Assembly: GCA_963575745.1 (NCBI GenBank)
Contig: CAUYUJ010017648.1
Location: 62,001 to 126,000 of the forward strand
Source of the DNA: Prorocentrum cordatum
Lineage: Eukaryota > Sar > Dinophyceae > Prorocentrales > Prorocentraceae
Length of the DNA stretch: 64,000 bases
Reading direction: 5' to 3'
Positions 11,058-21,619 of the stretch are shown here, piece after piece. A program made the translations under genes and the position numbers. Position 1 is the stretch's first letter. Each line of letters opens with the position of its first letter. The notes under the pieces were generated by a model. The model did not search any database. It saw only the letters and a program-made list of their open reading frames with translations, and had not been told where the DNA came from.

Positions 11058-11300
11058 AAGGGGGTCTAGCTGAAAGGGGGTGATGCAATAGAATTTGATG
11101 CAATAGATTTGTGGGCTTGGAACAGAGTTGGGGCGTGCCATACGTTCCGGTGCGCAAGTGTATTGCTGGATTTTCGCGTGCGACGCATAAGATGCAGTTC
11201 GCTGCAGTACATTTTTCCGGCGCAATTCGTTTGCAATACGCGTGTCCCAAATCTATTGCACCATTTCCTTTCAGTTAGACCCCCTTTTGGGCTCAACCAA
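11058..11300. mobile_element. Foldback element F2a
   Basis: Inverted ends: AAGGGGGTCTAGCTGAAAGG on the left and, reverse-complemented, AAAAGGGGGTCTAACTGAAA on the right. The interior has several TGCAATAGA/TGCAATAC motifs. Homologous to 14577-14829. Confidence 0.7.
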
Positions 11301-11469
11301 AGAGTAGGGTCGTGGCAGTTTACGTCGCCGCGAGGCGAGCGGGTCGTGATTGCTCGTGATGTTTGGCCTGCCGGGGCCTTTAACGATTCCCGAGACTGCC
11401 AGGACGGGATTCCGTCGGGTGTTGTTTGTCACGGGGGGCGGCGAAGGTGGCGTGGAGCTGGACGCCCGG

Positions 11470-11655
11470 AATGGGTCCGGCAAGAATGGGTACAGTGCCC
11501 AGCAGCAGCTCCTGTCCACTCTGGACAGGACTCGCTATCCGCGCCGCCGCGGCCTGTGCCCACTTGAGGCAGAAGGCCGCCTGCCCAACAGCGGCCGCTG
11601 CTGGTTTGGGACAACGTTTGTGGTTGGGCGTTGTGCCCACTCTTTCGGTACCCAT
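11470..11655. mobile_element. Repeat R2 copy B (uninterrupted)
   Basis: 186 bp sharing long blocks with copy A (for example CACTTGAGGCAGAAGGCCGC and GCGGCCGCTGCTGGTTTGGG). The F1a insertion site is empty here, GGGCGTTGTGCCCAC at about 11627-11641. Confidence 0.75.
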
Positions 11656-12049
11656 CTTGGGTGGTTCAAAGTGGATCGAGGGCTGCAGGAGAGCGCCTTC
11701 TCGTTCTCCTGCAGCGCGGGGCCTCCCCTCGAAACATTTACGAGCTGCTTCCAACCTCGTGATTCTTCTCTTGCTCATGGTTTTGCCGACCGGCGCGAGC
11801 CTTCGCACCCCTCCCTCCCCCCCCTCCCCATAGAGGCCCCAACGATGAGTTCATGCAGAAATTTGTTCATACATTAATCATGTATTAAAAATCATTATCC
11901 CGGCAAAGCAACCTAACAACGATGTGTAGGAGCATATCTGGAAGCATTCCCCTTACGATTCAGATGAGAATCCAGTTGTAGAATTCTGCTGTTCTCGCAG
12001 TCGTAGTCGCATTCGCGATGACAGTCGCAGTGGCAACGGCAGTCGCAGT

Positions 12050-13195
12050 CACAGCCTCAGCCTCAGCCTGCCTCAGCCTCAGCCTCAGCCTGCCTCAGCC
12101 TCAGCCTGCCTCAGCCTCAGCCTCAGCCTGCTTCAGCCTCAGCCTCAGTCTGCCTTCAGCCTCGGCCTCAGCCTCAGCCTGCCTCAGCCTCAGCCTCAGC
12201 CTCAGCCTCAGCCTCAGCCTCAGCCTCAGCCTCAGCCTGCCTCAGCCTCAGCCTGCATCAGCCTCAGCCTCAGCCTCAGCCTGCCTCAGCCTCAGCCTGC
12301 CTCAGCCTCAGCCTCAGCCTGCCTCAGCCTCAGCCTCAGCCTGCTTCAGCCTCAGCCTCAGTCTGCCTTCAGCCTCGGCCTCAGCCTCAGCCTGCCTCAG
12401 CCTCAGCCTGCATCAGCCTCAGCCTCAGCCTCAGCCTGCCTCAGCATCAGCCTGCCTCAGCCTCAGCCTCAGCCTGCCTCAGCCTCAGCCTCAGCCTGCC
12501 TTCAGCCTCAGCCTCAGTCTGCCTTCAGCCTCGGCCTCAGCCTCAGCCTGCCTCAGCCTCAGCCTGCATCAGCCTCAGCCTCAGCCTCAGCCTGCCTCAG
12601 CATCAGCCTGCCTCAGCCTCAGCCTCAGCCTGCCTCAGCCTCAGCCTCAGCCTGCTTCAGCCTCAGCCTCAGTCTGCCTTCAGCCTCGGCCTCAGCCTCA
12701 GCCTGCCTCAGCCTCAGCCTGCCTCAGCCTCAGCCTCAGCCTCAGCCTCCCTCAGCCTCAGCCTGCAGCCTCAGCCTCAGCCTCAGCCTCAGCCTGCCTC
12801 AGCCTCAGCCTGCCTTCAGCCTCAGCCAGCCTCAGCCTCAGCCTCTGCCTCAGCCTCAGCCTCAGCCTCAGCCTGCCTCAGCCTCAGCCTCAGCCTGCCT
12901 CAGCCAGCCTCAGAGCCAGCCTGCCTCAGCCTCAGCCTCAGCCTCAGCCTCAGCCTCAGCCTGCTTCAGCCTCAGCCTCCTTCAGCCTCGGCCTGCAGCC
13001 CTCCTCAGCCTGCAGCCTCAGCCTCAGCCTCAGCCTGCCTCAGCCTCAGCCTGCCTCAGCCTCAGCCTCAGCCTGCCTCAGCCTCAGCCTCAGCCTGCAG
13101 CCTCAGCCTCAGCCTCAGCCTCAGTCTGCCTTCAGCCTCGGCCTCAGCCTCAGCCTGCCTCAGCCTCAGCCTGCCTCAGCCTCAGCATCAGCTTG
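12050..13195. repeat. CCTCAG hexamer satellite
   Basis: CCTCAG repeats broken by GCCTGCCTCAG and CTTCAGCCTC variants, with higher-order blocks of about 180 bp. One frame stays open for 553 codons (Ser/Ala/Leu and Pro/Gln), but this is a property of the repeat. Confidence 0.95.
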
Positions 13196-13575
13196 CCTCG
13201 GGAATGGAGTTCTAGGAACTCGAAGACCACGAAGTGGCCTACAGTTGGCTCTGGGCATTCAAGCCCGGGAATGGAGTTCTGTGAACTCGAAGAGCACGAA
13301 GTGGCCTACAGTTCGCTCCGGGCATTCAAAATGTGGCCTGGGAATGGAGTTCTGGGAATGCGAAGACCACGAAGTGGCCTACAGTTCGCTCCGGGCATTC
13401 AAAATGTGGCCCGGGAGTGGAGTTGTGGGAAGTGGAAGAGCACGAAGTGGCCTACAGTTGGCTCCGGGCATCCAAAATGTGGCCCGGGAATGGAGTTCTG
13501 GGAGCTCGACGACCACGAAGTCGCCTACAGGTGGCGCCGAGCATCCAAAATGTAGCCCGGGAATGGCGTTCTGGG
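13196..13575. repeat. ~62-bp minisatellite
   Basis: About six copies of GGGAATGGAGTTCTGGGAA, then CACGAAGTGGCCTACAGTTG and CTCCGGGCATTCAAAATGTG. The same unit recurs at 32853-33045. Confidence 0.9.
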
Positions 13576-13782
13576 AGCGCCAAGAGCGATTTTGCGAGGA
13601 TGTCCCAGGCGATTTGGGTTCCGACGGCAGCAGCCGGATTCTGTCTGGGTTCCGCCCAGACCCCCCTGAGGAGTCATGATGCTCTCTTTTGACCCTACTA
13701 GAAGCCTATCAGTCTTCGGTGTTAGGTAATATTTGTTTTAAATCCTATGTATTAAAAACTGCCCTGTAGAGTAGATCTTGAC

Positions 13783-13885
13783 TGATTGTGGGCGCCTGCC
13801 TCAAGCAGGAGGAGTCTCCTCCACAGGGCGCACGGTTGCAAGCAGTCGCACTACGCACTACGCAGAGGTCTGGAGCCAAAGTCCC
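13783..13885. repeat. Dispersed repeat shared with 22586-22690
   Basis: Both contain GGGCGCAC(G/T)GTTGCAAGCA-like and GCAGAGGTCTGGAGCCA blocks after a GCTTCAGGCAGG / CCTCAAGCAGG hairpin. Confidence 0.6.
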
Positions 13886-14033
13886 CTCGCCCTTTCGCTT
13901 TGTGTCGAAGCGCTGAATAAAAAGACGTTCAACTTACACCTTGGAGCCAGCTGCTGTTCTGCACATGGCACATTGCATCTGGCTTTGGCTGGAAGGCTTG
14001 CCTCCGTGACAGGCCTCGAGTACCATTCAAAGC

Positions 14034-14049
14034 ACCATCACCATCATGG

Positions 14050-14130
<81 letters not shown>

Positions 14131-14225
14131 ACAGCATCATCAGCATCATCATCATCAACAACATCATCGTCATCATCAGCATCATCACCATCATCACCAT
14201 CATCATCGTCGTCATCATCACCATT
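14034..14225. repeat. (CAT)n microsatellite
   Basis: CATCATCAT with CAA and CGT interruptions over about 190 bp. It creates the poly-His, poly-Ile and poly-Asp/Met frames on the two strands. Confidence 0.97.
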
Positions 14226-14576
14226 ATGTTTATGGTGTGCGCACTCGCCACGGCAACCGTTCACCGGACCGTCGTCACCCCCCTCTGCGTGGGCAGTCCC
14301 TATGCCCGCAACACGTGTTGGATGCGCTCAGCTGCAGCACCTCTGGCCCAGAGCATGCTTGCACCTTCCTTTGCGCAGACCTCGCTTGTCTGCTCGCATG
14401 GCTTATATTCACGACTCTTGTGCACTGCCTGCGCTCGCACGAATTGTACAATCATGAGGTGGAGTCTCGGACCTCTCTTCAGGGCCGCCGGCCTGCGCCG
14501 CCCATCCGGGGCGCTCCTAGTGCTTGAGGGCCGCTACTGCGCACCGAGGAGCGAAGAGATTTGAGGTTCGAGGTTC

Positions 14577-14829
14577 GGGTTGACCCAAAAGGGGGTCCAG
14601 CGACAAGGGGGTGGTGCAATAGATTTGGTGCAATAGATTCGTGGGGTTGCAATACATTTGGGGCGTGCAATACATTCAAGGGCGCAAATGTATTGCTGGC
14701 TTTTCGCGTGCAATACATTTTACAACACAATGCAATCCAATTCTCTGGCGAAACACATGTGCAATACAATTGCCCCACATCTATTGCACCACCCCCTTCA
14801 ACTGGACCCCGTTGTGGGTCTCCCAAAGA
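14577..14829. mobile_element. Foldback element F2b
   Basis: Left end GACCCAAAAGGGGGTCCAGC, then AAGGGGGTGGTGCAATAG. The right end reverse-complements to GACCCACAACGGGGTCCAGT, then the same GGGGGTGGTGCAATAG. About 250 bp, with internal TGCAATACA repeats. Confidence 0.78.
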
Positions 14830-14944
14830 GGTGTTCCGATTTCTTCGCTGGTTCTTAGTTCAGCGCCTTCGCCTCCGAGCAAAACCGAGGCACCTCTTGC
14901 CTGGCAGCGCAAGAGGCGGCGCCTCTTCGAAACTCGTGGTGACC

Positions 14945-15510
14945 TTTCGCGGGCTTCTTGGAGGTTTCTTGGTGCCTCTTGGGGACCTCTTGGAGGCCTC
15001 GTGGGGCCTCATGATGGTTCCTCGGAAGCCTCTTGGGAGGTTGGGAAGTCGTCTTGGGGTGAAGGTCTCGAAGTGTCAGTTCGAGATTTCCTCTTGGGGC
15101 CGTCTCTGGGGCATCATGTGGTCTCTTTGGAGCCTCTTTCGACATCTTTGGAACCTCTAGGGCTGTATTAGGGTCTACTTGAAGGCCTCTTGGGCTGTTT
15201 AGGGGCGGTCTTGGGGGCCTCTTGGACCGCCGTGGGAGCCCGTGAAACCGAACATGCGATATTGCTAAAATCCAGAAAATTAGGGCCTTTGGAGGGCCTC
15301 CTGGGGCCTCATGGAGACTTCTGGGGGGTCCTCTTGGGGCCTTCTGTGGGGTTCTCTTGGGGCCCTCTTGAAGCGTCTTGGAGACTTCGTGGGCCGTCTT
15401 GACGCCATCTTGGACATCCCGGAACGCTCTTTGGCCGTCTCGTGCGCTTCTTGGACCGTCTTGGTGGCCTCCTGGGCCCCTTTTGGCCCGGCTTGGGGCG
15501 CTTCGGGAAT
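14945..15510. repeat. CTTGGGGCC-type degenerate tract 2
   Basis: GGCCTCTTGGGGCC, GGAGACTTC and CCGTCTTG-type units in the same orientation as tract 1. It ends 345 bp before GOGAT exon C. Confidence 0.85.
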
Positions 15511-15853
15511 TTCGTGCCTTCCCCCTCCACCCCTACCCCAGAAGAGCTCGCCCGTCTCTCCCCCCCGCAGATCTGAAGCTCAGATTGTAGGGGTTGGAGT
15601 TTCAGCACAGCTGAAGCCTGAACCTTGCCTCTTCAAAACTCACTCGCCGGGTCTGCGCAGGTAACTTCTATTTCATCGATGGTTCCCTTTGTAGATGTAG
15701 CCTTCCGTGCAGTCATGCACCTTGTTGGATATCCGAAGGAAGGACAGGTCTTGATATCCGCGGGCGGTCTCTGACGTTAGCTCGGGGATCGAAGGGGCAC
15801 AGGGGCGCACAGGGAGGAGGGGAGCCTGAGGGGAGCCGCGTTTTTCAATGCAG

Positions 15854-15944
15854 GACACGTTCCCCCTCTTCCACGACGACCAGACTGACAGCAGCCAGTT
15901 CGACAATATCATGGAGGCCGCGCAGCTGCGATGCCCCAGCATTC
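15854..15944 (+). CDS. GOGAT: GOGAT exon C (TDSSQFDN aspartate exon)
   Basis: The acceptor is TTTTTCAATGCAG. The exon reads DTFPLFHDDQTDSSQFDN, then IMEAAQLRCPSI plus one base of the next codon. The (S/T)DS-x-x-(F/L)DN motif matches the GOGAT segment NxSDSAxxDNVxELL, whose Asp is a glutaminase active-site residue by family knowledge. The end is placed at a GT donor (GTGCGG), because joining there to exon D restores an Arg codon and gives the family's spacing of about 21 residues from Met-Glu to the EAW motif. An earlier GC donor after ATGGAG (15916) would then require a missing exon. The frame stays open to 16132, but that part does not resemble the family. Confidence 0.72.
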
Positions 15945-16470
15945 GTGCGGAGATGGTCGTGGATGGCTTGTCATCGGGGGGTTGCGAGAGCTGGCTTGTG
16001 TTAAAGAGATCCAAGATAGCGTACGTCCCCCCGCGCGTGGAGTGGCGCGTGGGCTGCACGGCTGGCGACAGGGCGAGCAATGAGCCCGACATCAGGTGGC
16101 TCGGATTCAACTCCCGGGAGGTCAATTTCTGACTTCGCCCTGGTCAGGAATCCCGTCTCGTCCGGCTTCATCCCGCTCGATCGTGCTTAATTCACCCTAG
16201 TCCTGTTCAATCCCGCTGAATCCGCGGCCGAATTCGGCGTAGCAACTCCCCGATGGGGCTTAATCCTCTTTACTGCCGATGAAGACCTCCCAGTAGTTGC
16301 TTCCTAAAGGTGGCATGCAACGCCCCTGGATACGCAGGAATCGTCATCCCACGAGCCGCGGGCACGCGTTGGCGTGCGCGCGCGACACGGGGGGGGGGGG
16401 CCAGAGGCCACCACATCAGGAGCGCCGCCGCGGGCGCTGCCTTTCTTGGAGCATGCGGGGCTAGCCTGAA

Positions 16471-16652
16471 GTCGGGCATGTCCCTCTACAGGAGGAATCT
16501 CAAACAAATGATCAACGAAGTAGATTGGGGATGTTTATGTATATATATATATATATGTTTATCTATATATAAAACGCATGTGTGTGTTATGTTTGAACGT
16601 TTGTGGAACATTATTTTCGTCCAAAATCCGCCTGTAGGACGACATGCCCGAT
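16471..16652. mobile_element. Foldback element F3c
   Basis: Ends GTCGGGCATGTCCCTCTACA and TGTAGGACGACATGCCCGAT. Inverted similarity extends outward into GGCTAGCC on both sides. An AT-rich stretch (TATATATAT) fills the middle. Confidence 0.75.
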
Positions 16653-16715
16653 CTAAGGCTAGCCGCGGGACGAGAGAAGTCGAAGAACAGATAACATCAT
16701 ACACCTACACTGTTC

Positions 16716-16846
16716 GGCGCTCCATGAAGATTTCTTGGGTCGGCGCTGGTCCCCATTGGCGGCGCCTCCGGCGATGCCCCTGGCGCGCTCCGCGCGCCAG
16801 GGAGGGGGTGGTCCAGCGCGGATCTCAGAAGTCCAGGCGGAGCGCC
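16716..16846. mobile_element. Foldback element F1b
   Basis: Same core as F1a (TCGGCGCTGG, GGCGGCGCCTCCGGCG, GCGCGCTCCGCGCGCCAGGG). The ends GGCGCTCC and GGAGCGCC are inverted. Confidence 0.7.
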
Positions 16847-17007
16847 AACAGTTTGTCTTTGTGCCTTTTTGTTATTCTTCTGCTTCTTCTTCTTCTGACA
16901 AGAGCGCACGAGCACGGCAAGAGCACGGGCACAGCAGCAGGCAGGGCAGGCGCACGCGCGCCGTTGGGTCGCGGGCGGAGTGTCCGGAACCAAAGCGTGC
17001 ACCGAAA

Positions 17008-17095
17008 CATTCGGAGGTCCGCGCGGGTTTCTCGGAACGGCGTTGGGGCCCCTTGGCGGCGCCTTCGGCGCCACCCCTGGCGCGCTCCGTGCCTC
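17008..17095. mobile_element. Foldback element F1c (partial)
   Basis: Left arm GAGGTCCGCGCGGGTTTCTC and the core GGCGGCGCCTTCGGCGCC; the right arm is lost. Confidence 0.6.
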
Positions 17096-17219
17096 CTGTG
17101 TGCCCTGGGTTTCGCGATGATTTCTGCTGCTGTGTGACGGCTCCCGCACCAAGAGTCCATGGACGTCTTGGGGTCTCGGGGTTGGGTTTCTCGTGGAAGG
17201 TCTCTTGTGGCCGAGCCCC

Positions 17220-17325
17220 TGCTGTAGGGAGGAGGAGGGAGGAGGAAGGAGGGAGGAGGGAGGAGGAGGAGGGATGAGGAGGAGGAGGAGGAAGAGGAGG
17301 AAGATGAGGAGGAGGAGGACTCTAA
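17220..17325. repeat. (GGA)n purine tract and 116-bp duplication
   Basis: AGGAGG run, followed at about 17365-17550 by two copies (period 116) of CCAGCCGCTCGTCCAGGGCT, GTCGTGCGGGGCGCCCCGGC. From 17560 to 18510 I see no gene. Confidence 0.8.
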
Positions 17326-18514
17326 AGTGAGCTGGGCGTTGCATGTGAGTGGGCAGTTGGGACCACCAGCCGCTCGTCCAGGGCTCCTGGAGAAGTCGTG
17401 CGGGGCGCCCCGGCGGCGTCCGGAAGGGCCAGTGACGATGCTCGGAAGCCGATGATGACGCGTGGAGGGCAGTGTGGATCACCAGCCGCTCGTCCAGGGC
17501 TCCTGGAAAAGTCGTGCGGGGCGCCCCGGCAGCGCGCGGAAGCGCCCGAGAATTTGGTACGTAGAGGCCCTGAAAGGCGGTAGGAGCCGTCCATGCAGGG
17601 AACAAGGACCTGAGGGCGCTCCGCTCAATCCTTCGCGACACGGTGTTGGATGTTCCCGTTGCTTCACTGGGTGAACGACTGCAAGCGCTGGTATGTTTTG
17701 CTGGCGCACTTCAATGTAGAGGGTGCATCCACGATGTGTCGGCTGATGTTGGGTTCACGCTCCCCATGCAGTTGTGCTTGTATGTTCGACAGGCGATGCT
17801 GCAACGTTGTCGTGTCGTTCGGCTAATTGGTCATGTCCTGAACGGTTTGGAAAGTCATGTGTCTAGTCATGTGTTCATGACTTTTTGTTGACGTCGACGC
17901 ACGACATATTCACTGTCGAGCACGGGGCGTTATGAACTTGAACACAGGCATCCACATCACGCGCCGAATGATTAATGACCACGGGGTGCATTTGCGCATG
18001 ATCATGCGCACATGTTGCAGAAGTGCAACGGTGCGGATATGACTGCGCAATGGTCTTGGAGGCAGGACAGTCCCATAACACTTGCGCTGCAAGCCGCATT
18101 ATTATGTAGCCGATGTGGCGCACTCGAGTCAAGCAGCTGCGTTAGAACTCTCCCCCTCATCAGCCCTTTCTAGTCCTCTCTGGCCCACCCGTCCACACTC
18201 GTTTCTTGCCTAGACCTCCCTGCTCCCCCCCTTCCTTTCCGCTCGCCTTCCCAGGTGATCGCACTGGGAGGCCGACCCCTGGCAGAGGTGGCCATGCTGA
18301 TGGTCCCCCAGGCGGGCACCCCCCTATCAAGCCCGCTCGCTGTCGAGGCTGAAGTGGGCTCTGAGGGAAAGTTGAGAGAGCGAGTCTGATGAACAGTTTC
18401 ACGGAAAAACCCAAGGCTGTCTGTCAGGTGAGGCCAAACGTACCCCAGAACAGACGGAGTAGATGTTTTTCGCCCTGGCTGGCTGTCGCCCGGTTCGTTG
18501 CCCGGTTCATTTCG

Positions 18515-18805
18515 CAAGGGGTTGTTTTCGCCCGGTTGGCTTTCGCGCAGGTTCGCATTCGCCCGGGTTGGTTTTCGCTCAGGTTGGCTTTAGCTCAGGT
18601 TGGCTTTCGCCCGTGTTGGCTTTCGCCCGGGTTTGTGTTTCGCCCGGGTTGGTTTTCGCCGGGGTTGGCTTTCGCCGGGGTTGGTTTTCGTTCAGGTTGG
18701 TTTTCGCTCAGGTTGGCCTTCGCCCGTGTTGGCTTTCGTCCGGGTTGGTATTTCGCCCGGGTTGGTGTTTCGCCCGGGATGGCTTTCGCTTGGGTTCGTT
18801 TTCGC
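18515..18805. repeat. 18-bp minisatellite
   Basis: GGTTGGCTTTCGCCCG(G/T)-type units about 16 times. Confidence 0.9.
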
Positions 18806-18841
18806 CCTCCTCTTCCTCCTCTCCTCCTCCCACTTTGCGCC

Positions 18842-19153
18842 CAGATTGGGGGGATGTCTCGGGCGGTTTTATTGTTTGGTTCCCTTACATCCTTTTCTTT
18901 CGGTTCAGTTCCCGAGGATGCCTCATGTGAGGCGTTCGTTGGGTTCAGTACTCCCAAGACGGGGCGCCAGGGGGTTATCACAGGCCCGTTTGTTCCCAGA
19001 TTGGGGGGATGTCTCAGGCGGTTTGCCTGTTTGGGTGCTCAACATCCTTCTCTTTCGGACGGAGCAGTTCCCGAGGATGTCTCAGGCGAGGCGCTGGTTT
19101 CAGTACTCACAAGGGGGGGGCGCCAGGGGGTATTGCACAGGCCCGTTTTCGTC
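18842..19153. repeat. 155-bp tandem repeat, two copies
   Basis: Each copy starts CAGATTGGGGGGATGTCTC, contains CAGTTCCCGAGGATG and GGGGCGCCAGGGGGT, and ends ACAGGCCCGTTTG/T. Confidence 0.9.
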
Positions 19154-19399
19154 TTCACGGATGGATTTTCCTGACAGGTGCCCATGGGGAAAGCAGGAGA
19201 AAGAGGAGGATGGCAAAAGGGAGGACGAGGAGGACGGAAGGAGGAAGCAACTATTTAAAGCTTTCGTAGTCGTCGGCGTCTGCCTTCCGGCCTCGTTTTC
19301 CACGCGGATTCGCTGGCACTCGGATATTGAGAAAGACAATGTCTTCTGCCGAAGTTTACCATCACTATGAGATGCACATATGGGGGTCTCCGCGTCGAG

Positions 19400-20115
19400 A
19401 CTTTTTTCTCGGCCGCCGATGGCGCAACCTATGGCGCAACCGATAGGAGACGGTTTTATTGTCTGCGGCCGAGGGCGCAATCTTTGGCGCAACCCATAGG
19501 GGACGGTTTTATTCTCGGTGGCCGAGGGCGCAACCTATGGCGCAACCGATCGGAGACGGTTTTATTCTCGGCCGCCGAGGGCGCAGCCCATGGCGCAACC
19601 GATAGGAGACGGTTTTATTTTCGGCGGCCGAGGGCGCAACCGATGGCGCAACCAATATGAGACGGTTTTATTCTTGGCCGCCGTGGGTGCAACCTTTGGC
19701 TCAACCGATAGGAGACAGTTTTATTCTCGGCCGCCGAGGGCGCAATTTATGGCGCAACCGATAGGAGGCTGTTTTATTCTCGGCGGTGGAGGGCGCAGTC
19801 TATGGCGCAACCGATAGGGAACGGTTTTATGTTCGGCGGCCGAGGGCGCAACTTACGGCGCAACCGACAAGAGACGGCTTCATTCTCGGCCGCAGAGGGC
19901 GCAACCTATGGCGCAACCTATGGCGCAACCTGTAGGAGACGGTTTTATTATTGGTGGCCGAGGGTGCAATCTATCTTTGGTGGTCGAGGGCGCAACACAA
20001 GGCGGAACCGTTTGGAGACGGTGTTATTCTCAGCGGCCGAAGCGCGACCGATGGCGCAACCGACAGGAGACGGTTTTATTTTCGGCGGCCGAGGCTGCAA
20101 TTTCTGGGTGCCCAT
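19400..20115. repeat. 53-bp tandem array
   Basis: About 13 copies of GAGACGGTTTTATTCTCGGC, CGCCGAGGGCGCAACC, TATGGCGCAACCGATAG. The period is 53 (not a multiple of 3), so open frames across it rotate through all three phases and are not evidence of coding. Confidence 0.95.
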
Positions 20116-20518
20116 GGTACGACCAGGACGCCGTCAACGCACTCACCGTGCTGGGGGCCCGCGGGTAGTACGAGGACGAAGCGAGGGCATCCCAATGCGT
20201 GAGGAGCTGCGCCCGACGTGTGCTCGCCGTTGGGGCTGGCGGTGGGGCCCTAGCGGCGAGGAGCTGTCTTCTGATTGTAAGTGTCGGGCCCCGGACCCCC
20301 CCACAAACCCCCCAAGCTTCCCCCTTTCCCCCCCGGGATCCGGGGGGACAAACATGTGAAACACTCCCCCACTCGGGGGTTGTTCGGGGGCTTCCCGCGG
20401 GGGGGGGTTCCAGAGAGCTCCCACGCTGGTCTCGGAGGGCCTGTCCACCAAGCCCGGGGCCTACGATGGGCCTGGCCAGGGCTGGTGGTGGTGTACTGTT
20501 TGGGCCTCCTCCCTCCTG

Positions 20519-20577
20519 CCTCCTTCCTCCTCCTCCTCCTCCTCCTCCTCCTCCTCCTCCTCCTCCTCCTCCTCCTA
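20519..20577. repeat. (CTC)n microsatellite
   Basis: Almost uninterrupted CTC units, 350 bp upstream of the SL-tagged retrogene remnant. Confidence 0.97.
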
Positions 20578-20928
20578 CCTACGGCAGTGGTGCTTGGAAG
20601 ATCGGCCCGCCAGTGCGGCCCACCCGCCCAGTGCATACGGGGTGGCCACGATGGCGACACCCCGTCAGGTCCTGGCGCTACGCGCAAGCCTCGACGGCTT
20701 CTTCTGGGCCCACCTGGCTCGAGGCGTGCCGCGGAAAGAGGGCGTCCGGGTTGCCAGCCGTGTTCTCGTCGCGGCGTTGCGGACTCCTCCACGACGTGGA
20801 ACCTCGGGGTCGGTGGTGGGCCCCGTGCCAAGATGCCTCTGCCCGCCAGTGGTTCTGAGGTTCGCGCGTCTGCTGCCCGCTCCTGCTAGCCAGAACGCTC
20901 GGGCCCACAAAAAGCGGCGTGCACTTCC

Positions 20929-20950
20929 TCCGAAGCCATTTTGGCTCAAG
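20929..20950 (+). other. DinoSL relict with one mismatch
   Basis: Identical to the 22-nt leader except A for T at position 5 (TCCGAAGCCATTTTGGCTCA, then AG). The next bases are GATC, not a GT donor. An ATG lies 15 bases downstream. It marks the 5' end of a retroposed, once trans-spliced mRNA. Confidence 0.85.
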
Positions 20951-21517
20951 GATCAAGTCCACAATATGGACACCGTCACTGTACTTGATCCATTCTCCCG
21001 CCTACTATAATCAGCGCGTGGGCGATGTTCCTGACTGTCTGGCCGCATTCGGTGGCCGCTTATTGTTCACCTGTGCAGTTCAGGTCGGAGCGTTGCATGC
21101 GAAGTCGACGGCTGAGTTGGATACATTGTCGGATGTGTGGAGCTTCTCTCATTTCGTCGATGCTGTGTACTCCGACGACAAAGTTCGCATGCGATCTGCA
21201 CGCAAAAGTGTCAAATCTCTTGTGAAGCAAATTACTTCAACTATAAGTTCAAGGCAACATCTTGTAACACGACTGCCAAGGTTCGCAATGTGCTACTCGA
21301 ATGTGTGTTTGCCCTTGTGGCCAAGATTAATGACAATCAGTCCTTCGACGCGTTCACTCAGTCGTCCTACAACGCTGTACGACGCTTCCATCCACATTAT
21401 GCTGTCATAGTCGTCGGCAACGCGTTTCAAACTACGTTTGGTGCCCAAGTGGTGGCTTTCGTGCAAAACGATCCTGGCACACTATACTTGAGATTGGCGG
21501 CTACAGACGGGCACTGA
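20951..21517 (+). pseudogene. SL-tagged retrogene remnant, possibly LC8-like dynein light chain
   Basis: Downstream of the SL relict an ATG at 20966 opens MDTVTVLDPFS, then the frame breaks at a stop (21008). Protein-like sequence continues one frame over (YYNQRVGDVPDCLAAFGG to about 21230), then returns to the first frame and ends at 21515-21517. Two one-base frame disruptions make it a pseudogene. The last part (FDAFTQSSYNAVRRFHPHYA, then IVVGNAFQTTFG) resembles the LC8 dynein light-chain fold in spacing (helices, then xxPxWxxIVGxxFG), but this is a weak match and other folds are possible. GC is lower than in the surroundings. It lies in GOGAT intron 3. Confidence 0.5.
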
Positions 21518-21619
21518 CGAGTGCCGGCAAGAGGCATTGAAAAGTAGGTGGGTGGGTGCTTTTGCAGGCAGCAGCCGTGCTTGCAACCATTGCCTCTTAC
21601 ATCTTTGCCGTGCAAAGTC

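Larger units (their letters stand above)
11895..13729. mobile_element. Composite satellite element, copy 1 (1.8 kb)
   Basis: Order of parts: TTATCCCGGCAAAGCAACCT, AACAACGATGTG; about 1.15 kb of CCTCAG hexamers (12050-13195); a ~62-bp minisatellite (13196-13575); then CTTTTGACCC...CCTATCAG...TGTTAGGTAA. The same parts in the same order form copy 2 at 32645-33188. ACCTAACA near the left edge and TGTTAGGT at the right edge are inverted. ATGTATTAAAAA flanks the element at 11880-11891 and 13747-13758. Confidence 0.65.

Noticed and set aside
13196-13575. CRISPR-like regular repeats
   Set aside because: The units are tandem without unique spacers, in a eukaryotic context.
12018-13679. 553-codon open frame through the hexamer satellite
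   Set aside because: Entirely explained by the CCTCAG repeat and the 62-bp minisatellite.
15661-16132. Two-exon gene ending in an open frame of 94 codons
   Set aside because: The middle part is GOGAT exon C. The upstream frame (15661-15759) and the sequence after 15944 do not fit the family and are taken as intron.
19367-20359. Series of 80-185-codon frames
   Set aside because: Phase-rotating shadows of the 53-bp array.
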